Part shown: positions 1 to 6,659 of the stretch, one piece after another
Layout: each line of letters begins with the position of its first letter
How positions within the stretch are numbered: position 1 is the first letter of the stretch
Source: QHXW01 sp035297145
GTDB lineage: Bacteria > Acidobacteriota > Terriglobia > Bryobacterales > Bryobacteraceae
Reading direction: 5' to 3'
Assembly: GCA_035297145.1 (NCBI GenBank)
Contig: DATGZN010000063.1
Location: 124,001-188,000, forward strand
Length of the DNA stretch: 64,000 nt
Translations under genes and position numbers: made by a program
The notes under the pieces: generated by a model
Told to the model about the DNA's origin: nothing
Databases searched by the model: none
The model's input: the letters and a program-made list of their open reading frames with translations, nothing else

Positions 1-1497
1 ACAGATTCCCTGGCGACGCCCACGTCCCTGGCATTTGACGGGACCAACCTGTACGTTTCCGATACGTACAATCAGCGGGTGATGATCTACACGGAGGCGG
101 CGGTAAACCTGCCCGTTACGGCGGTGAAAAACGCCGCGAGCCTGGAGATATACGCCGAGGGGACCATTACGCTCGCCGGGACTCTGCAGGCCAACGATAG
201 CGTCACGATCACGATCGAGGGCAAGAACTATGTTTACAAAGAGGTAAACAAGGATACCTTCGCTAATATTGTCAGCACGCTGGTGAACGCGATCAATGCG
301 GGGGCGGGTGACCCGAACGTGATTGGGGTGGCGGACACCCAGGCACAGCAGATTCTTCTGGTTTCCCGCACGCCCAGCACGGCCGGCAACAACATCACCT
401 ACTCGGCCACGGTATCGACCAGCGCGACGATCACGGTCAGCACCGGGGGGGCGACGCTTACCGGAGGGGGAAACGCAGCGCAAATCGGACCCGGATCGCT
501 GATCACGCTGAACGGAACGGGGCTGAGCGATTCCATCGCATCAGACCCAGGAACCGGGAAATTCTCTCCGACACAGCTTGCGGGAACGCAGGTGTTTATC
601 GACGGCAGCCCCGCGCCGCTCTTGTACGTTTCTCCTACCCAAATCAACGCACAGATGCCCCTGTTTGCTGCGAATTCGGCCAGCGTCAGCCTCTATGTGC
701 GGACTGAGCATGCCGACGGCACGACTACCGCGAGTATTTCCGTGCCGGTGCAGATCGTACCGGAGAACCCGGGTATTTTCGCCGGGTCAGGCGCGGAGCC
801 CCGGCCCGCCATGGCCTTCCACGGCTCTCAGTATGCCAATGCACTGGTTTCGGTGGACGGCTCGGTTAAGGCGGGTGACATCGGCACGGTCAAGATTTCG
901 GATCGTTCTTATAACTACACGGTGCTATCCACGGACACGCTCACGACCGTCACCCAGGCGCTGGCGAATCTGGTGGACAAAGACCCCCAAGTGCACGCCT
1001 TTCCGGCGGCGGTATTCACGCGCCTGGTCTTGCAAGCCCGTAAGGCGGGAAAGGCGGGCGTTGGAATCACATTCAGTGCGTCTGTGAACACAGGGGCGAA
1101 CCTGCTGCTGACGGCCATCGGCGTAACCTCGGGATCGAGCCTCATATTGTGCTGCCCGAATACGGGCCCAATCAAAGGCAGCAACCCGGCCGTTCCGGGT
1201 GAAACCATCACGATCTATGCTACGGGCTTAGGCGATCTGGCGAGCCCCAACCCGGGTTACGCCAGCGGCAGGCGCTACGACGGACCCGTAGCTCAGCCGG
1301 CGTCGTTCCTCTCATCGCTAGCGGGGGGAAAGACCGCCAACGTCCTGGAGGCGACGCCCATGCCCGGTAGCGTGGGGGTGTGGGTGGTTCAGTTGCAGCT
1401 CGACTCCGGGCTGACAACCGATAAAGACACGCAGCTCACGATCGCGCAGGATATCTATGTGAGCAATGTGGTGCGGTTCCCGGTAAAGGCTCCATAA
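1..1497 (+). CDS. Secreted NHL-repeat / TIGR03437-type protein, 5' truncated
   Basis: The reading frame is open from the first base, so the gene begins upstream of the window; 498 codons are visible before TAA. The first visible residues resemble an NHL beta-propeller blade (pattern LAFDGTNLYVSDTYNQRV). Next comes a Ser/Thr/Gly-rich module of about 110 residues, then a segment with GPGSLITLNGTGL and PLLYVSPTQINAQMP, which is the Solibacter-type TIGR03437 C-terminal domain. That domain is interrupted by a second, diverged copy of the 110-residue module before resuming at PAVPGETITIYATGLGD. The family is a very common extracellular C-terminal domain in Solibacter-like acidobacteria, with unknown role. 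Surface or secreted location is inferred. The next genes are convergent (csrA, minus strand). Confidence 0.75.
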   Translation, partial: TDSLATPTSLAFDGTNLYVSDTYNQRVMIYTEAAVNLPVTAVKNAASLEIYAEGTITLAGTLQANDSVTITIEGKNYVYKEVNKDTFANIVSTLVNAINAGAGDPNVIGVADTQAQQILLVSRTPSTAGNNITYSATVSTSATITVSTGGATLTGGGNAAQIGPGSLITLNGTGLSDSIASDPGTGKFSPTQLAGTQVFIDGSPAPLLYVSPTQINAQMPLFAANSASVSLYVRTEHADGTTTASISVPVQIVPENPGIFAGSGAEPRPAMAFHGSQYANALVSVDGSVKAGDIGTVKISDRSYNYTVLSTDTLTTVTQALANLVDKDPQVHAFPAAVFTRLVLQARKAGKAGVGITFSASVNTGANLLLTAIGVTSGSSLILCCPNTGPIKGSNPAVPGETITIYATGLGDLASPNPGYASGRRYDGPVAQPASFLSSLAGGKTANVLEATPMPGSVGVWVVQLQLDSGLTTDKDTQLTIAQDIYVSNVVRFPVKAP

Positions 1498-1625
1498 CCA
1501 AACCGTGGTTTAGCGCGGCGTGGAGAACGAGGACCGCTCTGTGTGGTCGCGGCTCGGTAAAAATCCAGGCGAAGTCGCCGGGAAGGTTGCTGAGACGAGC
1601 TCGCAGCAAGCGGTTCACCACTCAA

Positions 1626-1913
1626 CTATAAATGCCGCGGCAACCGGGAGTGGGCAGGCGTTCCGGCTCCCTGGGACGGGGCGGGCCGGGAGTCGAGGAG
1701 CGCAAGCATGGGGGTCAGAAGATCGAGAGGGATGTCGCGCGCGGCGGACAGGTTCTCTCCGGCAATCAGCCCGATCTCCTTGCGCACGATATCAACATCC
1801 TTCGGAGCGCGGATGCCCAGCTTGACGCGAGTGGGGCTGGTTTCGAGCACTTCGATCTCGATGTCGCCAGCGATCAGGATCGACTCACCGGCGCGCCTGC
1901 GGATCACGAGCAA
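1626..1913 (-). CDS. csrA: CsrA post-transcriptional regulator
   Basis: The first 60 residues match CsrA: MLVIRRRAGESILIAGDIEIEVLE followed closely by VKLGIRAPKDVDIVRKEI, split here only by a short link. CsrA is a small RNA-binding dimer that binds GGA motifs in mRNA leaders and controls translation, often of flagellin. At 95 residues it is longer than the usual 60-75; the extra C-terminal tail is Pro/Ala/Arg-rich. Translation starts at TTG (1911-1913); no ATG lies upstream in frame at a sensible place. The gene overlaps the end of fliW by 10 nt, so the two are probably translationally coupled. FliW is the known protein antagonist of CsrA, so this is a regulator and its partner at the end of the motor operon. 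Confidence 0.9.
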   Translation of the reverse strand: MLVIRRRAGESILIAGDIEIEVLETSPTRVKLGIRAPKDVDIVRKEIGLIAGENLSAARDIPLDLLTPMLALLDSRPAPSQGAGTPAHSRLPRHL

Positions 1914-2362
1914 GCGGACACCTCCGCCAGCGGCCGGAGCGGATGCCGGCAGCTGTAGACCGAGTCGTCGCGCACCGCCTGCACGGCCAGTGCGGTGGCG
2001 CGGTTAATCAACAGAGGAGCCAACAGATTGGCAAAAGGGATGTGGTCTTCACCGAAGGCAATGATGACCCAGCACTCTGCCGGGTCGCCTGGTCCCGGCT
2101 GCTTTTCCAAGCCGATCAGGGCAAGATCCTCGGCGTTGATCTTCAACCGATAGGCGGGGTCGACGGCGGAGATTGGGAGTGTGAGGAAGCACAATTGTGG
2201 TTCCTCCAGGCTCTGCAAAAACATCAGCGGCTTGCGCGAGGCGTCTTCGAGAGGCAAAAAGCGGCGGCACTGGGCGAAGCCAGGCAAGCCGGCGGGGAAT
2301 GCGATCACTGCTGGTCCGTCAAATGAGATGGTTCCGAAGTATCGAGTTTCACATTCTGGCAT
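1904..2362 (-). CDS. fliW: Flagellar assembly factor FliW
   Basis: The 152-residue protein fits FliW (about 150 aa): an early strand TRYFGTISFDG, the motif AFPAGLPGFAQCRRFLPLE, and the C-terminal half with INAEDLALIGL and PFANLLAPLLINRAT. FliW binds CsrA and is released from it by binding flagellin, linking flagellin level to its translation. I chose the ATG at 2360-2362 over an in-frame start 57 nt upstream because it begins directly at the conserved domain. The start lies inside the 3' end of motB (14-nt overlap) and the stop inside csrA, so motB-fliW-csrA read as one coupled unit. Confidence 0.88.
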   Translation of the reverse strand: MPECETRYFGTISFDGPAVIAFPAGLPGFAQCRRFLPLEDASRKPLMFLQSLEEPQLCFLTLPISAVDPAYRLKINAEDLALIGLEKQPGPGDPAECWVIIAFGEDHIPFANLLAPLLINRATALAVQAVRDDSVYSCRHPLRPLAEVSACS

Positions 2363-3176
2363 GAGGTTCTTTCGTTTGTGGCTGTGGTGTTGGCGGTATG
2401 GCACCCGAGGCGCGGGCATCGGACACCGGGGCAGGCTCGTTCACGAGTTGTTGGTGGCTCAGAATCACGATGTCCACACGCCGGTTGCGCGAGCGGCCCT
2501 GTTCGGTCTCGTTGCTTGCGATGGGTATCGTCTCCGCGTATCCGGCGATCGCCAGCCGCTGGAGCGGCACTTGGAACCGGCTGCTGAGAAGATCGAGCAC
2601 GGCGATGGCGCGCGCAGCCGACAGATCCCAGTTACTGCGGAATCGGGTGGTGTGAATGGGCATGGCGTCTGTGTGCCCTTCGAGGCGAACGGAGTTGGGC
2701 AACTGGCGGATGGCAGTGGCGACTTTTTCGAGGCTGGAGTAAGTGGCCGGGTCAATGGCGTCTTCGCCCGATGGAAAGAAGGTGGCCTGTTGCAGAGTGA
2801 CCACCAGACCTCTGCCTTCCAGGGTGACCCGCATCTTGCCGCTGGCAATCTCTTTACGGAGCTGGGCGTTCAGGTAGTTGAGGGAGGGCAAGAGTTCCGC
2901 CCCAAGCGCGGGGGCCGCGGGTGGTGCATCGGGTTTAAGATTTTTCAGTCCGCCGCCGGAATCGGATTGGTTGGCTTTGGCGGAACTCCGCGACGCGCCA
3001 TTTTCGAGCGCATCGGTAACGGAGGCGGCGACGCGCTTGATTTTCGAACGATCGGCTTGCGAAGAAGCGAACATCACGACAAAAAACGCAAACATCAGCG
3101 TGATGAAATCGGCGTAGGAAACCAGCCAGCGATCATGATTTTCCTGGCTGGCCGGAGCGCGTCGTCTATGCTGCAT
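2349..3176 (-). CDS. motB: Flagellar motor stator protein MotB
   Basis: 275 residues from the ATG at 3174-3176. The N-terminus has the single membrane span of MotB, WLVSYADFITLMFAFFVVMF, with the proton-binding aspartate in YADF (residue 23). A Pro/Ala/Ser linker follows, then an OmpA-like peptidoglycan-binding domain (about residues 120-235) containing EGHTDAMPI and NWDLSAARA. MotB anchors the stator to peptidoglycan and forms the ion channel with MotA. The C-terminal 30 residues are Pro/Ala-rich. An upstream in-frame start (3242) would lie well inside motA and is less likely. The start overlaps motA by 11 nt and the end overlaps fliW by 14 nt. Confidence 0.92.
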   Translation of the reverse strand: MQHRRRAPASQENHDRWLVSYADFITLMFAFFVVMFASSQADRSKIKRVAASVTDALENGASRSSAKANQSDSGGGLKNLKPDAPPAAPALGAELLPSLNYLNAQLRKEIASGKMRVTLEGRGLVVTLQQATFFPSGEDAIDPATYSSLEKVATAIRQLPNSVRLEGHTDAMPIHTTRFRSNWDLSAARAIAVLDLLSSRFQVPLQRLAIAGYAETIPIASNETEQGRSRNRRVDIVILSHQQLVNEPAPVSDARASGAIPPTPQPQTKEPHARM

Positions 3177-4032
3177 TCGAATCCTGAGCCCCTCGGCTGG
3201 CAACGGGCTTGGGCGCGGGCCTGTCGGGAGTGGCCGCGTCACGCGAATAAGCTTCCAGCTTGGTGCGGATCAGCTTGGGATTCAGCCCTTCGACGATGGC
3301 CACTACGCCCTCGAGCATGAGCTCCTTGATCTGTGTTTCGCGGCGCAGACGCGCGCGCAGTTTGTTGGCGGCCGGCAGGAAGAACAGGTTGGCCGATCCC
3401 ACACCGTAAATCGTGGCCACGAAGGCCACGGCGATGCCCCGGCCCACCTCATCAATATTCTCCAGATGCTTCATCACCTGAATCAGTCCCAGCACGGCCC
3501 CGATGATGCCGACGGTGGGCGCGTAGCCGCCCGCGGAGTCGTAGACCCTTGCCTCGGCCTCAGCGTGATGCTCTTCCATGATGATCTCGAGATCCATTAT
3601 GCGGCGCAGGAGGTCCAGGTCAGTGCCGTCCACAGCCAGACCCAAGGCCTTCCGCAGAAAGTGCTCCGGGATGTTGTCGGCATCTTGCTCGAGGGAAACA
3701 ATGCCGTGCTTGCGGGCTTTGGCGGCAAAGCTGATGATCTCTTCGATCGCCTGGTGGGTATCCTGGGCACGCTCGATGAAAATATGATTGAGCTTGCGGA
3801 CGGCGCGCCACAACACGGGAAATGGCGTCGTGACCAGTACGGCTCCAAACGTACCCCCAAAAACAATACAGGCCGCGGTGATTTGGGCCACGTCCCTAAT
3901 CTTGCCGCCTTCGAGCAGTAAACCGCCCAAAATACCCCCGAGCGCCATCACCAGCCCGCCCAAGGTGGCGAAGTCGAGCCGGTAAACGACGGGCCGCACA
4001 TCGAGGGGCTTTGGTCTGGGCTGTTCCGCCAT
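3166..4032 (-). CDS. motA: Flagellar motor stator protein MotA
   Basis: 288 residues. Hydrophobic spans occur near residues 20-40, 45-65, about 165-185 and 195-215, the four-span MotA layout with a large cytoplasmic loop between spans 2 and 3. Characteristic stretches include GGYAPTVGIIGAVLGLIQVM (conserved proline of span 3) and YGVGSANLFFLPAANKL (span 4). MotA forms the torque-generating part of the stator with MotB. The C-terminal 30 residues (RPAPKPVASRG) are a disordered extension. flbD lies 3 nt upstream and motB overlaps the end, so this is one operon. No other flagellar structural genes are visible in the window. Confidence 0.93.
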   Translation of the reverse strand: MAEQPRPKPLDVRPVVYRLDFATLGGLVMALGGILGGLLLEGGKIRDVAQITAACIVFGGTFGAVLVTTPFPVLWRAVRKLNHIFIERAQDTHQAIEEIISFAAKARKHGIVSLEQDADNIPEHFLRKALGLAVDGTDLDLLRRIMDLEIIMEEHHAEAEARVYDSAGGYAPTVGIIGAVLGLIQVMKHLENIDEVGRGIAVAFVATIYGVGSANLFFLPAANKLRARLRRETQIKELMLEGVVAIVEGLNPKLIRTKLEAYSRDAATPDRPAPKPVASRGAQDSNAA

Positions 4033-4035
4033 GAC

Positions 4036-4284
4036 CTACTCCGGCTCCGATCCTGGTGGTTCCTCCCCTTCGGTTGGCTTCCGTATGGGGCAGGTCAGAA
4101 TGCCGTTCAGAATCGTTCGGCGGAAGGCCACCACGCGTTCCACTACTTCCACCGCCGCTTCGAGCACCATGATTTTCTGGCCACTTGTAAGGGTAATCAC
4201 CGTATCGGGAGTCATCTCAATGTGTTCGATCAGATCCGAGTTCAAAACCAACGGAATGTGGTTCAGGCGGGTGAGCCGGATCAT
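4036..4284 (-). CDS. flbD: FlbD family flagellar protein
   Basis: 82 residues beginning MIRLTRLNHIPLVLNSDLIEHIE and then TPDTVITLTSGQKIMVLE, the pattern of the short FlbD proteins that precede motA in many Gram-positive, spirochaete and acidobacterial flagellar clusters. The exact role is not settled. The last 20 residues are charged and Pro/Glu-rich. It is the first gene of the flbD-motA-motB-fliW-csrA unit. Upstream and divergent lies a decayed oxidoreductase fragment, so the operon promoter should lie within or before 4285-4400. Confidence 0.85.
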   Translation of the reverse strand: MIRLTRLNHIPLVLNSDLIEHIEMTPDTVITLTSGQKIMVLEAAVEVVERVVAFRRTILNGILTCPIRKPTEGEEPPGSEPE

Positions 4285-4339
4285 GGAAATGCCCTCACCT
4301 CCAATATCGGTGGACAGAAGCGGAAAGTTTATGGAACCA

Positions 4340-4612
4340 GAGTGGGTGGCGGCCTACTCCGGCGACGAAACGGGCCACCATGAGGCCTGCCATACGCCCT
4401 CACTGACTACCGGCTTGTCAACCGCCGTCGCGGCGCTCAATCAGCAGCAGGCCAACCTGTTCTCCGATCTTGCCGTGCATCACAGCGACTTGCTCGAAGC
4501 GATTCGGGATCACGATAGCAATGGATCGGAGGCCAGCGGAGTGATCGAGGCGTTCCGTGGCCTCAAGTCCTCGCAAAAGCAGGATATTTTGAACTTCCTG
4601 CGTTCGCTGTGA
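4340..4612 (+). pseudogene. Remnant of a di-heme oxidoreductase (DHOR / DUF1111-like)
   Basis: An open frame here ends with residues typical of the C-terminus of acidobacterial di-heme thiol-oxidoreductase-like proteins: CHTPSLTTG, then LFSDLAVHH, then SDLLEAI and SSQKQDILNFLRSL to the TGA. In intact relatives, as I recall them, LFSDLAVHH is followed by about 40 residues (a glycine-rich segment and an LHDGR motif) before the DLLEAI helix; here these parts are joined directly. The heme motif is also damaged: CxxCH has become HEACH. The frame runs upstream antisense through flbD, which is not credible coding. I read this as the 3' remnant of a deleted gene. Confidence 0.55.
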
Positions 4613-4922
4613 CGTGAGCTGTAACAGGGGCGATGCGCGCGTCGCCCCTACGTCACACTTTCCGCTTGTAGAAGTAAATAGCGAATTTTCGAGTTTGAGC
4701 CTGGCGAAGGGAGAACGGCGACTATGATCGTTGGATCATTCCTAGAGTCTTCACGCTGTAGCTCCTCAGTCTGCCCTTCGTGCCGCGTCTCCTACGCTGG
4801 CTGGCCGGCCCTGCCCATCAAAATTTTCAATCACCTGCATAGAAACCTTCTCTTTTGCCCTTGTCCACCTTCGCGGAATAATAGGACACTGGTCTGTTTG
4901 TAACCCGACAAAGGATTCCAGC
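4613..4922. other. Intergenic region upstream of amtB
   Basis: 310 bases with no convincing gene. It holds a hairpin at 4626-4649 and then AT-richer sequence leading to amtB. The ribosome site AAAGGA lies about 10 nt before the amtB ATG. I looked for a sigma-54 type GG-N10-GC promoter because amtB-glnB operons are often NtrC-controlled, but the nearest candidate (around 4798-4815) has wrong spacing. Confidence 0.5.
4626..4649. repeat. REP-like hairpin
   Basis: Perfect 8-bp inverted arms AGGGGCGA and TCGCCCCT separated by 8 bases (TGCGCGCG). It sits just after the di-heme oxidoreductase remnant. There is no T-run after it, so it is more like a repetitive extragenic palindrome than an intrinsic terminator. 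Confidence 0.5.
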
Positions 4923-6296
4923 ATGAAGTTTTGGACGCTATTGGTGTTTTCCACGGCGGCGATGGCGCAGACGCCGCAAAGTGTCGATGCGAAATTGGCC
5001 GCTCTCGACACAGCCGTGAAATCTGCGCAGAGCGCGGGCGATAACGCCTGGATGCTGACGTCAGCCGCACTGGTGCTGCTCATGACCGGGCCGGGCCTCG
5101 CGTTATTTTATAGCGGGCTGGTGCGGCGAAAGAACGTGCTCGGCACTATGATGCACAGTTTCATATTGATGGCGATCATCACGGTGCTGTGGGCGCTGGT
5201 GGGTTACAGCCTGGTGTTTGCGGAGGGATCGCCCTTCATCGGCGACTTGCGCTACGTTTTCTTGCGAGGCGTGGGAATTGCGCCCAATCCGGACTACGCG
5301 CCGACCATCCCGCAGGAAACCTACATGATTTACCAGTTGATGTTCGCCATCATCACACCAGGGCTGATCGCGGGGGCCTTCGCGGAGCGCATGAAATTCA
5401 CCGGCATGGTGTTGTTCACGGTGCTTTGGGCGCTGATTGTCTACTTTCCCATGGCGCACATGGTTTGGGGCAAGGGCGGATTGCTGAACGCGGCGCTGGG
5501 AGGCAGGTTCCCTTGTTTCGATTTCGCCGGCGGCACGGTGGTCCACATCACGTCGGGGGTCTCGGCGCTGATCTGCGCTCTGTATCTGGGTAAGCGAACG
5601 GGGTATCCACAGGAGCCCATGAAGCCGCACAGCCTGGTGCTGAGCGTGATCGGGGCGTGTCTGCTGTGGGTCGGCTGGTTCGGATTCAACGCGGGCAGCG
5701 CGGTGGCAGCTTCGGGTTTAGCGACGAGCGCATTCGTCGCGACGCACTTCGGAGCGGCCGCGGCGGCGTTGGGCTGGATTTTTGTGGAATGGATTCGCAA
5801 CGGCAAACCGAGCGTCCTGGGCGGGATTTCGGGCTGCGTCGCGGGACTGGTGGCGATCACGCCGGCGTCGGGTTTCGTGCAGCCGTTTCCGGCGCTGCTC
5901 ATCGGGTTTCTAGCCGGCATCGTATGCTACTTCATGGTGACGCTGGTGAAGGCAAAATTCGGCTATGACGATTCGCTGGACGCTTTCGGAGTACACGGCG
6001 CGGGAGGGACGCTGGGAGCGATTCTCACGGGCTTCTTCGCCACCAACCTGATCAACGACGGCTACAAAGACTCGGCGGGTAAGCTGCTGCCGCTCGGGTG
6101 GGTGGACGGCAATCCGGGGCAAGTGATCAATCAGTTGATCGGCACAGCGATCGCCTGGGTGCTGGCAATCGTGGGGACCTTGATTATCCTGAAAATCTGC
6201 GATGCCGTTACCGGGTTGCGCGTGACGAAGGACGCCGAAATCGAGGGTCTGGATTTGAGCCAGCACGGCGAGGAAGGGTACTTCTTCGAGGCCTAG
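4923..6296 (+). CDS. amtB: Ammonium transporter
   Basis: 457 residues with an N-terminal signal-like segment ending near AMAQT, then the eleven-span Amt fold. Recognisable stretches include PGLALFYSGLVRRKNVL, AFAERMKFTGMV, CFDFAGGTVVHITSGVSAL (first pore histidine), WFGFNAGSA and DAFGVHGAGGTLGAILTG (second pore histidine). Amt conducts ammonium into the cell and is gated by a PII protein docking to the cytoplasmic face. glnB starts 24 nt downstream and glnD overlaps that, giving transporter, PII sensor and PII-modifying enzyme in one operon. Length is within the normal range. Confidence 0.95.
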   Translation: MKFWTLLVFSTAAMAQTPQSVDAKLAALDTAVKSAQSAGDNAWMLTSAALVLLMTGPGLALFYSGLVRRKNVLGTMMHSFILMAIITVLWALVGYSLVFAEGSPFIGDLRYVFLRGVGIAPNPDYAPTIPQETYMIYQLMFAIITPGLIAGAFAERMKFTGMVLFTVLWALIVYFPMAHMVWGKGGLLNAALGGRFPCFDFAGGTVVHITSGVSALICALYLGKRTGYPQEPMKPHSLVLSVIGACLLWVGWFGFNAGSAVAASGLATSAFVATHFGAAAAALGWIFVEWIRNGKPSVLGGISGCVAGLVAITPASGFVQPFPALLIGFLAGIVCYFMVTLVKAKFGYDDSLDAFGVHGAGGTLGAILTGFFATNLINDGYKDSAGKLLPLGWVDGNPGQVINQLIGTAIAWVLAIVGTLIILKICDAVTGLRVTKDAEIEGLDLSQHGEEGYFFEA

Positions 6297-6320
6297 GCGG
6301 CCGCGGCACAGGAGCATGCG

Positions 6321-6659
6321 ATGAAAAAAATCGAAGCCATCATTCAGCCCTTCAAACTGGAGCCGGTCAAGGAAGCACTCAAGAACATCGGCATTGACGG
6401 CATGACCATCACCGAAGTGCGCGGGCACGGCCGCCAGAAGGGCCACAAAGAGGTGTATCGCGGCCAGGAGTACAACGTCGATTTGCTGCCCAAGGTGAAA
6501 ATTGAGCTGGTGGTGACGGACGCGCGCTTGAACGAGGTGGTGAAGACCCTTACCGAGGCGGCGCGCACGGGGAAGATCGGCGACGGCAAAGTTTTCATCT
6601 ACGATGTCGCGGAGGCGATACGGATCCGGAATGGCGACCGCGGAGAAGCTGCGCTTTGA
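6321..6659 (+). CDS. glnB: Nitrogen regulatory protein PII
   Basis: 112 residues matching GlnB/GlnK end to end: MKKIEAIIQPFKLEPVKEAL, the T-loop with GRQKGHKEVYRGQEYNVDLL (uridylylated Tyr at residue 51), and the C-terminal GKIGDGKVFIYDVAEAIRIR. PII senses 2-oxoglutarate and ATP/ADP and controls AmtB and glutamine synthetase regulation. Its position directly after amtB suggests a GlnK-like role. The ribosome site AGGAG lies at 6309-6313; a second ATG lies 6 nt upstream, but it is in frame and adds only two residues. The 3' end overlaps glnD. Confidence 0.95.
   Translation: MKKIEAIIQPFKLEPVKEALKNIGIDGMTITEVRGHGRQKGHKEVYRGQEYNVDLLPKVKIELVVTDARLNEVVKTLTEAARTGKIGDGKVFIYDVAEAIRIRNGDRGEAAL

Noticed and set aside
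2181..3320. Long open frame antisense to motB (379 codons)
   Set aside because: It lies entirely antisense to motB and fliW, which have clear conserved domains; the translated product has no recognisable pattern.
4031..4612. Full-length 193-codon plus-strand gene
   Set aside because: The first 100 codons are antisense to flbD; only the last part (4340-4612) resembles a protein family, so I report it as a remnant.
4798..4815. Sigma-54 type promoter upstream of amtB
   Set aside because: A GG/GC-rich stretch is present but the distance between the GG and GC elements is one or two bases wrong, so it is probably chance in GC-rich DNA.
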